Below are positions 13,432 through 23,869 of a stretch of DNA of 64,000 nt, piece by piece; position 1 is the stretch's first letter, and the number at the start of each line of letters is the position of its first letter. The notes under the pieces are model-generated. The model made no database searches and had not been told where the DNA came from. It worked only from the letters and a program-made list of their open reading frames with translations. Made by a program: the position numbers and the translations under genes. The stretch is from Nansenia antarctica (lineage: Eukaryota > Chordata > Actinopteri > Argentiniformes > Microstomatidae), in contig OZ022341.1 of NCBI GenBank assembly GCA_963989245.1, positions 45,870,192 to 45,934,191 of the forward strand, given 5' to 3'.

Positions 13432-13861
13432 TGTAGATCTTCTGCTTACTCCGGCAGTTCGGGTGAAATGACGAGACTTGACACAATTCGGTTTGCTTTT
13501 CCTTCTTCCTTCATTAAACAGATTGTAAAACTGACAAACACATCGATCCATTAGTACATGTAAACAACCAACAGTGAACGAACTAACAGAAAAGATTTAA
13601 CAAAATACACAATCATTCAGAGCTCAACTCACCAACTCCCATCTCTCTCTACAACTGACCTTCCGTTTGCCCTGCCACCCAGATTACGCTCATTAAGCCC
13701 GCCCCCATTTCCATCCAAGCCAATCACTCCCCGCATGCATATTCCTAGCCAATCAAACGAACCCAACAAAATAAAACAAACTCCAAATGAAATATCCTCC
13801 CATGAATCAGCCAAACACCTCCCACTTGGTCCATTGGTCCTTTATGCCTAGATGGACCACA
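13432..13861 (-). repeat. BEL/Pao 3' LTR (about 430 bp)
   Basis: Begins TGTGGTCC just after the purine tract AGAGAGGGAAAG and ends ...ATCTACA, giving TGT/ACA termini. Exact ends are inferred; no partner LTR is available for comparison. Confidence 0.6.
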
Positions 13862-13889
13862 ACTTTCCCTCTCTTCAATAAAGTTATTT

Positions 13890-14848
13890 TTACTGCTCCT
13901 CCACGGGAAGCAGCACGACCACCCGCCTAACGTCTCGGTCGAGCGTTGGGAAGAGATCGCGGCCTTCGCTCCTTCTTCGTCCTGAAGCCCCCACTCCTGG
14001 AGCAGGCTGGCTTAGGCAAGCCCTCACTCTCACGTCCCGAACCAGCCCCTTTTCGTCTGGCCTCACTTCCACCACCCGCCCCAGGCGGAATTGCCCCCTT
14101 AGGGCATTTTGGTCAGCCAACTAGACCACGTCTCCCACGGCCATATTTCGGGCTTCTCTGTGCCACTTGGTGCGGATGAAAAGTCCGGGCCCAGCCAGTT
14201 GACTCCACTGTCGCCAAAACCGTCCCACTTCTTCCTGGACGCCAAGGCTAACTCCGCTTCTTGTCTCCCTCGGGCGAGTAGCCTCCCACTTTGCGTCTTC
14301 TGGAGCCCTCCTGCAAAACAACCACTGCCTAACAGCTCGCCGGACCCACCCAACTACCCGAATGAGCCTGCCTATTTCACTGAAGCGTTCTGGCTCAATC
14401 AGGTCCATGAGAGCAGCGCCCCAGAGCCTCTCCCTCTCATGCTCGGGGTCCCTGGAACTCCCAACCGGTGTGGATGTCCCCTTTGCATTTGCTTCCTCCT
14501 CAATGGCGCATTTCGGGTCCAGCCCCTTCCTCGCCTGAGCGCGTGTTACAGCTGCAGTGAACGCTTTCCGTTGCAGCATGCTCACGCTGTCTCGAGCACT
14601 TGCAGCCACATCCGCCGCGGATTTCATGGGCCACTCCACTGCCCACGCCAGGAACTCCGGACCATTCTGCCAGGTCGAGCCTTCTCCCAAGCTTTCCGGC
14701 GGGCAGCCTCGTGTGACGAGGTCTGAGACATTTAGATCTCCGGGGATCCACCACCAGTCGTCAGTAGGTCCAGCCCTTTGGATCTCTCCGATCCTGTTCG
14801 CGTAGAATGTTTGGTAGCCGTAGCTTTCCTTTTGAATGGCCCCCAGGT
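13890..14848 (-). pseudogene. BEL/Pao pol 3' part: RNase H end and integrase remnants
   Basis: Frame-shifted continuation of pol. It has the RNase H to integrase linker (WWWIPGDLNVSDLVTRGCPP), a stretch before the integrase (RVVGWVRRAVRQW), then a jump straight to the C-terminal integrase (EVGRFWRQWSQL, KWHREARNMAVGDVV). A TAG at 14121-14123 replaces an expected Trp codon, after which the frame continues to RDVRRVVVLLPVEEQ and a stop at 13890. The DDE core is absent. Confidence 0.85.
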
Positions 14849-17800
14849 CTGGCTGTCCACGAAATGAAACCATCTCTCCACGCCCAGTCGACCTTGCTTC
14901 TCCCAGAAGCCCTTAAGCCTGGATGCGATTACGGCCCCACACAGTTCGGATTTAACGACATCCCCCTTCTGAGTTATCGGCGTCAATTTGGCCTTTGACT
15001 CGACCAGCCTTCCAGCCACTCCCCTGGATGTTTCCCACCTCAGGTAGAGGACGGCACCGAACGCATTATCACTCCCGTCCGAGAAGGTGATGCCCCATGG
15101 CCTTCCTTCCCATCCAGGCGGGGTTAGGCTCCTCTCGAATCTGACCTTTCCAAGTCTCGCATACTCTTTGAAGAGCCTGATTGCGTCGGCTCGGGGCTCA
15201 AGGGGGAGTGGGTTGTCCCATGTGTTCTGTCTGATGCCGGATTTTCCCATCTCCTGAAAGGCCTTTCTGACCAGGATGGCACCTTTTTCCTTCACCGGGG
15301 TGGCCAAACCCACGGAATCATACAGGCCCGCCACCTGGCTCAATAGCACCCTTCTCGTTAGGGGGCTCGGCGTTCCTTCCTCAATTTCTCCTTCTGAGAG
15401 ATTGGTTTCTGTCGTCACCTTCAGTTTCCTTTTGGAGAAGTTGATGGAAACCATAAGGAACAACTTATCCCCTTCTGCATGGTACCCGACTCCAAGCGCT
15501 TTGTTGTCTTCCTCGCTCAGCTGATTAGGCAGCACCAACACCTCTGATTCTGGCTCCATATTGGCCTTCGTTTTTGCAGGCTGGCTTTCTTTGCTCCTCC
15601 CACTTTGACCTGACTGGATCCATGGTTTTAGAGCGAAACCTCCAGCGTTGAGTGTCCTTTCGATTCCCTCCGTGATGCTCTTCAGCTTTCTCCTGTCGTT
15701 ATGAGACGTTAGAATATCGTCTACATAGGTGTCCTCCTCAAGCGCTCTCCGCTCTTCTTTTAGGTGGGCGAACTCTGGCAGCCTTGCCGTCTCCCTCATG
15801 GCCAGCTGGGCGATGCCTCCGGCTGGCTTGTCCCCGATGTTGACGCGGGTAATTGCGTAGGTTTTGATCTTCTTTTCCTCTGCGAGAGTCATCTCTTTCC
15901 CGCCCGGCTGACAATTTCCGCAGCGACACCCTCCGCATTTTGGCTCGCACGCGGCGCCGATGCTATCCCAGCTCCACCACTCGAGGATCTCTTTGCTGCT
16001 TGCAGCTGTTCTCCCGGTCTTTTCATGACCTTGCGGCTTCTGGTCTCCATCCTCTTCTTTGGCGCTGGGCGTCTTGCAGGGGATCTCCTCAAATCTTACT
16101 GCCTCCGTTCTCAGAGAACGCGCAAAGTGCGTCTGGGAGTTGTGTGCGGATCTTTCCCAACTTTCAAACAGGTCTGGGTGCGTTCCTCCCACGGTCTTCC
16201 CCAGAGGCCCGTCCCACAGCACTAAGTCTCCCGTCCTTCTTATCCACCGTGGAGCGAGTCGTCCCTCTCGGTGGCTGATCAAGAGCTCGATTTCCTCAGG
16301 TCGGACCAGCTCTTTCTTCTCGACCCCAGGGAAGAACTTACAGAGTCGCTCTGGACTGATGACCTTGTCTGCACGAGCGATTGTGTCGAGCCCGTAGCAT
16401 ACCATCTCGTGGGGACTCCATCTGTTGTTGCTCCACGCCCTGACCTTTAGCAGGTATTTGTTAGTCTTGACCCTGACCTTCATTCCACCGACCCCATGCA
16501 CAGTCAGTGTTACTTGCCTCCGCTCCAGTTGGAGCCGATCGGCGGCCCGGTTGGTGATATAATTTGTGTCGGAGGCGAGGTCTATGAGGGTTCCCAGGGC
16601 ATTTCCTGCTTCTGTTTTGACTATCAATGTCATCATTAGTACTGGATGTTCCTCTGGCCCATTCTCCGCGAAGAGACCTCCGCCTTCTGCGCCCGTGCTC
16701 AGCGTCATCGAAGCCTTACTGGTGAATGCGTCCTTCACCCTCCTTTCCTGTTCAGGGTTGAGTCCCAAAGAGTCCAGGACTTCCCGTTGCTTATCAGAGA
16801 ACCCTGGCCCTGTCTTCTTTCCCTCACTCCACTTGGGACACAGAAGGTAGTGATGACTCGCCCCTCCTTCATTCTGCTTGCACATTCTGCACAGGTACCG
16901 GTTACTACACTCTCCGTCGGCGCCGTGCATGCCCAAACATTTCTGACAGGCTTTGCTTTGCTTTGCTATGGCTCGTTTCTCTGCCAGACTGACACTCTTG
17001 AACTTTCGGCAGAAGAATATTTTGCCACCGTGCTGATCGCTTCCACAGATGTCACACTCTTCTCTTCTTTCCGAGTTCCTGCCCGTGACTCTGGTTTCAC
17101 TTTGATGTTCCTCTTCTTCTTCATTTACCGGTGAGTCTCTTTCCGTGGCCCTCGTGAATGCTTTCTTCTCCCATCTGACTGGCTTCTCTGGTGTTCCCTC
17201 AGAGGTTTCTGTGGAGCCTCGGATTCGCGCCATCCTTTCGAGGATTACTTCCTGCCTTTTCAGAAACAGAAGAAGAGCATCGAATTGCTTGTCTGGGGCG
17301 ACTTGGTTTTCGGGTTCGGTTACAAAGGTAATCCAGCCTTCCTGCACGCGATCTGGCAGTTTGCTCTCGATGGCCTTAAGTTTCTTCATAGCGCCCACTT
17401 CTCCTAAGTCTGTCAGGTCCATGAGGGCTCTTTCCACTGCCTGAATAAGGTCGATCGCTTTCCTCGGCTGGTTTCCTTTTACCGCTGGTATTCTTTCCAA
17501 TTCCTCAATAATTTGCAGCGCGATGGTTGCCTTGTCTCCAAACCGATTCTCCAAGGCTTTGAATACGTTTTCCGCTGAGCGGTAGCTCGAGAGTTTGAGC
17601 TCCTCGAAAACCTTTCGGTCTATGCTCTCGAGGAGGTGGAGTTTCTTCACCTCTGGCGACCCCGATGGGTCTCCCTGCTGCTGCAGGCTTTCCCAATCTT
17701 TCCACCAGCGATGAAAATCTCTCATACACCCGCTGAACACGGGCAGCCTTGTTGGAGGGAGTTTGATCTTGGAGATGGCTCCAGTGCGGTTGCCTCCATA

Positions 17801-18073
17801 TGTGGCGCTCTCCAGCCCTGCCTCCCGGGCTTGTTTCCATGCCTCCCGCTGAGCCTCCAGTAGCTTGGCGCGCTCTTGAGCGGCTATTTCTGCTGCCTTC
17901 AACTCAATCACGGCCGCCTTCTGCCTTGCATCAGCGATCTCTCCTTCGGCCTCCAATTTCACTTTCGCTGTCTCTTTCTCAAACTCGGCCACGCTATCAG
18001 CTGACCTCAGTCTTGCCTCAGCGGCTTTCCTTTCCAGCTTGGCAATAGCTTCTTTATTTTCTCTATCTGTCAC
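14849..18073 (-). pseudogene. BEL/Pao gag-pol long open frame
   Basis: More than 1000 codons stay open. Approximate domains: coiled coil (1-90), DUF1759-like gag region (FSGCMRDFHRWWKDWESL, about 112-290), Cys knuckles (CDICGSD...C, CQKCLGMHG, CRMCKQN), protease-like LIDLASDTNYIT, then RT from the palm (ITRVNIGDKPAGGIAQLAM, EDTYVDDIL) and RNase H (FSDGSDNAFGAVLYLRW). The RT fingers and the first catalytic Asp region are missing, yet the frame was not broken there. The coding capacity before 18073 continues in 18077-18892. Confidence 0.88.
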
Positions 18074-18892
18074 TCAATCTTTGGCCTCTTCTTCGGCGAG
18101 AGCGTCGGTGGCTATTTGCTTTGCTGCGGCAGCCTTGTCGGCTGCCTCAGCGGCTTTCCTTTCCAGCTTGGCAATAGCTTCTTTATTTTCTCTATCTGTC
18201 GCTCGATCTTTGGCCTCTTCTTCGGCGAGAGCGTCTGCCCTTTTCCTCTCATCTTCGGCGAGAGCGTCTGCCCTTTTCCTCTCATCTTCGGCGAGAGCGT
18301 CTGCCCTTTTCCTCTCATCTTCGGCGAGAGCGTCGGCGGCCATTTGCTTTGCTGCGGCGGCCTTGTCGGCCATTTTGTCAGTATTTTCCTTCTCAATTCT
18401 TCCAAACTCAGTCACATACTTTTCCCAAAGTTCATCCCTCTTGCCCTCCAGCTCCTCTAGCGACTTTCTCGTGCTGCACGCCTCAACTACAGGGATCCAC
18501 TCCCCCCAGCTTGATAGCAGACTTCGCGCTTTGATGATGAGGTTCTCTGTGAGTGTGCTTCGTTCTTTACAAACGTCATGGGTTGCCTCTTCTAGACTGA
18601 TCCTCTTCGCGCCTTCGTGACTCCGTTCTGCTCGTCTAATTGTGGATGAAAGTTCGATTCCCGCGAACCTTGTCCACATGTTGGCCTTTATGACGTGACC
18701 GACCTGTTCAACCTTCTGAGCTCTCTCCTCAGCGGCATTGGTGATGTCTTGAAGAAGCTGACTGTCACCTGTCTCAGGTTCCTGACTTGCTTTGGCCCGC
18801 AAACCTTCCTCATAATTGTCGTCTGCAGAGTTTAGGTCTTTCGCGTTTGACAGGAGCGCCATCCACTCGTGTTTCATGTCATTTTCGCCCAT
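18074..18892 (-). pseudogene. BEL/Pao gag N-terminal segment ending in a nonsense codon
   Basis: Same frame as the long gag-pol ORF, separated only by TGA at 18074-18076. The paralogous repeat unit about 120 bp upstream on the gene strand reads CGA there, so the stop probably arose by CpG deamination. Met at 18892 (GENDMKHEW) is the likeliest start, since it lies about 100 nt downstream of a TATA-like box. The C-terminal half is charged coiled coil with DALAEDERKRA repeats. Confidence 0.75.
18217..18335 (-). repeat. 33-bp tandem repeats within gag coiled coil
   Basis: At least three near-identical 33-bp units encoding ALAEDERKRAD. They lie within a larger direct duplication (about 18050-18235) of the segment LAEEEAKD-TDRENKEAIAKLE. 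Confidence 0.9.
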
Positions 18893-18989
18893 TAATGCCA
18901 CTGACCTGATGATATGGCGATATCCTCTCTCAAAAGTGACTGCTAATTTTTCCCACTGCCCACTGGCACCAACTGAGTGTCTCTCCCAG

Positions 18990-19000
18990 GCTTTTATCCT
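18990..19000 (-). promoter_or_regulatory. TATA-like box upstream of BEL gag
   Basis: Minus strand AGGATAAAAGCC, about 100 nt before the gag Met, in a CCTGATTGGGCACACCTG context. It resembles an LTR or leader promoter but is not contained in a copy of the 3' LTR. Confidence 0.35.
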
Positions 19001-19480
19001 CCCTCCACCCTTGATTGAGGATTGCGCACAGGTGTGCCCAATCAGGCCGTCACCATGGCAGTAGGCAGGAGGAAGGACAATCACCTGAGAGAAACACAGG
19101 AAACAAACAGAAAACACACACAAACACACTACGGATGTAACAGCATCAAAGCTGTAATAAAAATAGAAGACAGTTTCAACAATTTGTCTATCTGGTATTG
19201 GTAACCCAATAAAGATAGATAATAAATAGAAGACAGTACATTTAAAATGATTGCCCACTGTTTAACACACCAAAATAAAATTGCTAATACAATGTCAATG
19301 ACAAATACCTGAAGTGCTGATGACTCACATCAAAGTCTCATCTCTCAGAACATCTCACCTCGTCATTCTGTAAGACAAATTTCAGGCCAGAGGTGTGGAC
19401 ACTTCTATAGTGTAGGCTTGCTTTCCATAGACTCTCATGAACATAGTGTACTGTAGCCTACTTGTTGAAGTCATCCTACA
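19001..19480. other. 5' flank of BEL element, no gene
   Basis: The gag frame runs open to 19258 but is AT-rich and unlike gag beyond about 19060. A pyrimidine tract and CAG (about 19088, minus) resembles a splice acceptor. Nothing else recognised. Confidence 0.4.
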
Positions 19481-19486
19481 TACTGC

Positions 19487-20445
19487 ACAGACAATATCTC
19501 ATATTTATGAAATCTTAATAAACAACTACAGTAGCCTACAGACTCTAAAAGAAAAATGGGCCCCATCAACAGGACTCAGCCCCTTGGTCAGCAGCAGAAA
19601 GACCCTTGGACATCATCTTATATACAGTGCATTGCTCATAGATGGCTATCATGTTATACAGTACATACCAGGGTTTTTCCTGGGTCAGAATGAGGGCTTG
19701 GTGGTTGATCTTGTGCGCGCACAGCGCAGGCAATTTTTTTGGGAGGGACCCCCAATTGTTGTATTTGTATTGTAAATTGTAATTATTATTAATTAATATC
19801 ATTATTAATGTACCTGGTTATGTTACAGTAGAGAAACAAAAAACAGTCACCAAAACTGAGTATTTACTAGCTAAGATTGGCAAAAGATTGGCGTGGTGCA
19901 ACCGAAATTAGTAAACAACTAGCCTAGTTTGAAACTAGCTAGTAACAACTAGGGGTTTAGTAACTACTAAATGCCTGCATTTAGTAATGACTTACGCCAA
20001 CTTGGTGCAACCCAGTCCAGTAGGCTACCAGATACGATGTTGTAATGTATGCACATATTTTGCTACCACGGTTGCCAGACGAAATTGACAATGTCCAGCC
20101 CGACCGGTCTAAAAGCTGCCGAATCCACCCGTCCAGTGTGACCAAAAGTAGCCCAATCTGGCAACACTGCAACACTGCGTTCTTTCAGCTCGCATGAACA
20201 CAGATTCTTCCATCAGCGCTCGCCTGCCGCTTCGATTGCAGACTCAAGTTAACGCGCGTGCAGAAAGATGCCACGAAACTCATGTCCGGTAGCTTTCTTT
20301 CAAGGAATTTCAAAAATAAAAGTCCCGTAAAACAATTGTTATTTCTCGCCGTGAGAAATAGAGGTGCGGTGTGAGAGCATGAGAACTGGTTGAAATGCGT
20401 GAGTCTCACGGCGATTGCGTGAGACTTGGCAGCTCTGCTTAACAA
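19487..20445 (-). mobile_element. GCAGGGCTGCC-TIR DNA element, truncated copy
   Basis: Inverted copy of the element at 57451-59155. Shared landmarks in opposite orientation: the 'gcgtgagactcacg' terminus (20395-20445), a 'gaagcggcaggcgagcgctg' stretch, 'ctggtagcctactggactgg', and 'gaaaaaccctggtatgtact'. Homology stops at about 19487, so the other terminus is missing. No transposase ORF. Family not assigned. Confidence 0.8.
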
Positions 20446-21454
20446 ACTAACACGTTTGGCTATGGTATGTAACTCACTACATACAGTAGTTAACAAGCAA
20501 ACACGTTTGGCTATTCTCAATGTCGGTGTGTCGGCAACATACATACAAACTTGTACATACACACAGCTTAGTGAACAATGCATGTAAGTCACTTACCCAA
20601 AAACAAAGCAGTAGGTGTAGACAGACCACAGTCCCCTGAGTAGTATGTTGATTGACGACACTTTCTCTGTGGATAAAGTCCTTGAAGGCAGTCCACATGG
20701 CTATTTATGAGGATGTGGGTTGGGAGTACCGAAGGGGACACGCTCCCTCAAAAATAGGAATACTACCCCCACCCAAGTTTGCTAGCAAATTGTAGGTATT
20801 TAGTGAATGTAAAACTGTTGATTATAATATTGAGTGGGTTCTTCATCGCTTAAATTTTCGTCATATGCAAAGAGCCGTAAAATACTTGTTTTGCTCGATT
20901 GCGAGGTTTCACAATTCCTGACATGCAGACCTTTTCACCAAACCGTGACACATATTTTTTAAAATAATAGGACACTGACGATGTGGGTCTTCTTCACAGT
21001 GGCTTTACCTGTGTCGTTCTCCTCTTGACGTCATGATATACATTCCACCCAAAATACAAAAGCTATATATCTTATTGGGACTTTTAATTGGAAAATTAAA
21101 CAGAATGTTTAACAGCAATCTAATTCTGCAACCATTCCTTTAAACCTAAGCCAGGTAACCCTGCTACACTGTATGCTGTATGTGTATACCTGTGGGGGGT
21201 CTAACCAAGTGTGCTTTTTCTATACCCAGGCCACTCATTATTGATGGGGTTTCTAAGTAAGCCGTCCTATGAATTCCTGTCCTCTATTTCTGAATTCCTG
21301 TCCACCCCTATTTTCTCATGTCGTTGTTTCGTCTTGGTGCGTTCAGATCTCTGACGCTGGATGTGACGGCTATGAGTAGCCTGGTTGTCTGTGTCTGTGT
21401 GTTTGTGTGTATGTCTCTTTAACAGCCATAGGAGATGAGTCCAGTCCAGGGCAT
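20446..21454. other. No gene recognised
   Basis: Noncoding, moderately AT-rich. No repeat or ORF assigned. Confidence 0.4.
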
Positions 21455-21480
21455 CCCCCCCCCCCCCCCCCCCCCCCCCC
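21455..21480. repeat. C26 homopolymer
   Basis: 26 consecutive C residues, an unusually long mononucleotide run, just before the probable retroelement LTR. The length may be sequencing-sensitive. Confidence 0.9.
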
Positions 21481-21481
21481 G

Positions 21482-21982
21482 TGATGATTGCCAATCAACT
21501 CCAGCAGTGGTCAATCAACTCCACCCAATCAACTCCAGCCGATCAACTCCAAACCAACCAATCATCAGAGGCCACATCATTTTAAAAGACACTGAAATGA
21601 AAGCAGCAGGAGCTCCCACCATTCTTTTGTTGTACTCCATTGTTAGTTTGATACTTTGTTAGTTTGATACTGTGTTAGATGATACTTTGTTAGGTTGTTA
21701 TACTTTGTTAGAAGATACTTTGTGTAGTTTGTGTAATTCTGTGTAAAGTTGATATTGTTAGTGATACGTTGTGTTTGAAACCTTTTTATTATTATTGTTT
21801 ATTTAACCATCCACGGGATGAGTTTATTGTTTATTTGAGTATGAGGCATTTGTTATAGTTCTAATTCTGTTTTTATCTGTACCATTACGACTTTAATTTA
21901 TCCTTGCTGTAATAAATATCCTTATTACATAACACCAGTAATACTTTGTTACTTCTTCTCCCTAGCGAACATAGAACGTAAC
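21482..21982 (+). repeat. Probable 5' LTR of Ty3/gypsy- or ERV-like element
   Basis: Sequence ending ...CGTAACA two bases before an exact tRNA-Pro primer-binding site. It contains AATAAA (21912) and 'ttagtttgatactttg' subrepeats at about 21640-21720. The left end (TGATGATTGCC) is a guess based on TG...CA termini. Confidence 0.5.
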
Positions 21983-21984
21983 AA

Positions 21985-22002
21985 GTGGGGGCTCGTCCGG
22001 GA
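21985..22002 (+). promoter_or_regulatory. tRNA-Pro primer-binding site
   Basis: TGGGGGCTCGTCCGGGAT, 18 bases identical to the classic retroviral tRNA-Pro PBS, placed directly after the LTR-like end. Confidence 0.85.
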
Positions 22003-22072
22003 TGTAACGCCGTTAAAGGGTCCGGATCTAAAAAAGGTATTTGGCTGGGGTAATTAATAGTTAATAAACATC

Positions 22073-22489
22073 ATGGCAACGAAAAAGTTTTAATTGGAAC
22101 AATTTATGACCCAGCCCTCTATAGAACAACTGGAGGAATGCAAAAAGGCAGAGTTGGTAGAAATAGCTACTCACTTTGGTCTTGCATATGAGAAAAGGAT
22201 AACAAAGAAGGAGCTGAAACTTCTTCTGGTGGGGGAACTGGTTGAGAAGGGTGTGATTGAACAGGCTAAGGATGAAAATTATGGGGAGGAGGAGTCTGGG
22301 GGCCCTCTACCTTCAGGGGGGGAGGAGCTTCTTCAGACGCCCGTCCCATCCTTTAAGACACCACTGAAAGTGGATATCACTTTAGAGCAGTTTGACCCAT
22401 CTCCTATTGGTAGTGCCAGTACTGGGGCTCGTGGAGAGGAGGCGAAGCAGCAGTTTCAGTTAGCCTGTCTCCAAATGTTAGAAAGTTAG
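22073..22489 (+). pseudogene. gag-like N-terminal fragment downstream of the PBS
   Basis: ATG at 22073 reads six codons and stops (TAA 22091-22093). The same frame then stays open to 22489 with EQLEECKKAELVEIATHFGL, KKELKLLLVGELVEKGVI and an acidic stretch. This resembles the N-terminal gag helix region of fish gypsy-like elements. It ends within gag and no pol follows, so the element is truncated. Confidence 0.65.
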
Positions 22490-22499
22490 TCAGAAAAAG

Positions 22500-23865
22500 G
22501 TTCATGCCATGGGGCAACCATTATTTAATTGCTTCAGCCTCATGGGATATGACAGAAATATCCCCCTTCCTGTCTCCTGTTCTAATATGTCAATAAGGAA
22601 GACTGATATTGCCGATTTCCCCCCCAGTGTCATGCAACCATATTCTCCAGTGTCTCCAACATGTTCACTGTGTATTACACAGAGGACCGTAGTGGTAATC
22701 TACTATCTGGTCCATCGTAAACTACAAATCCCTTCCAGTTTGAGGAACTGGTTTAGGATGTTTCTCGATTCAGGTCCCTTATCATCTCTCTGGAAAAGAC
22801 ACTCCAAAGCTGCTTTTCCACTAAACACCAGGTGCCACTTTTTTGGAGCCGAAGCACCAGTTATTCTTTTGGTGCGCTGTGTTTCCACCACCCAGGGAAG
22901 TTCTGATGGGTTGAGGAGAGCAGGGTGGAGGACCAGCATGATTACTCTTAACTGAAACAATACATCTGTCAACAATTGTCAAGTTACTTTGAAACTAGCA
23001 AAGGAGTTGTGTGGTTGAATCTATTTAGTTTCGAAATGTACACAAAAACTACCATAGTTTGTTCAGTTAACCAGCCAGATGAGCCAGTCACATTTCCCAT
23101 GAAATGAAACAGATGCTTACGTGCAGCTGAGCAAAGCTGTACATATAAATGCCTCTAAACGTGACTCCAAACCAAAATAACTAACGGTTTATATTGTGTT
23201 TTCATGCTTTTGTAACATAATGAGTAGCAGATGGCAGACTTGCCGAGCCCAGCAATGGGAGGGCATAATACACATCCAACACCTACTTCCAAACCTTGCC
23301 CAAGACCCAAACATATCTAGCCTTGGCTGCTGTTTATAAGTAGCCAAACTAGTGTTTGAAGCCCTGTCCACACCCACTATATGGCTTATGCTTGCAGCTT
23401 GCATAACAAACAAAGACAAAATATGTCTTTCAGTTGACTGATATGATTAGGCTGTGGTTGCATGGTATGACAGAACATGGAAAGAGTTGTTTTTTTAAGG
23501 AAGATGATGACATTGGCTGATAGTGCGGCATTGGTTCCATACCTCCAGGGAAGGGATGTTTCTTTAGTTTCCATCACAGCACTCTGACACTTGGGAGCCA
23601 TTGCACCCCAAAACCCGCTGGCTTCCTTTCCACAAACCCCCTTGAGCACTCAATTGTGGGAGACCATCAGTCTCATATTGCCTTTTATGACCATGACATC
23701 CTCCTGTAGAATCACAGTAAGCCATCTAACCTTTCTTTTCATATGCATATTTAATTCCACTCATATTGGGTGACTCAAACCTCCTGACCACATCCGAAGA
23801 AATCTATAAAATCTAGCTCAATATTGGAGTGGTCTATTGAAAACTAAACACTGGAAATGCAACCA
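22500..23865. other. No gene recognised; possible MITE remnant
   Basis: About 22800-22900 contains 'gctgcttttccactaaacac' and 'caggtgccacttttttggag', reminiscent of fish hAT-type MITE ends. Otherwise nothing. Confidence 0.35.
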
Positions 23866-23869
23866 CATT

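Larger units (their letters stand above)
13432..18892 (-). mobile_element. Defective BEL/Pao LTR retrotransposon
   Basis: On the minus strand, in order: gag with coiled-coil repeats, DUF1759-like domain, Cys-rich knuckles, aspartic-protease region, partial RT (YVDD), RNase H, integrase remnants, polypurine tract and 3' LTR. Two internal deletions remove the RT fingers and the integrase catalytic core. Two nonsense codons (18074-18076 and 14121-14123) and one frameshift (about 14850) also break it. I see no 5' LTR matching the 3' LTR. The GC-rich content contrasts with the AT-rich surroundings. This is a dead copy. Confidence 0.9.

Noticed and set aside
14109..14726. 205-codon plus-strand ORF (and several others at 15-18.6 kb on the plus strand)
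   Set aside because: These are shadow frames of the GC-rich minus-strand BEL/Pao pol and gag; no recognisable protein content.
20185..20592. 135-codon minus-strand ORF
   Set aside because: Lies across the terminus of the GCAGGGCTGCC element; the matching region at 57.5 kb does not keep the same frame.
22509..22955. 148-codon ORF after the gag-like fragment
   Set aside because: Not similar to gag or pol and overlaps a possible MITE remnant; probably chance.
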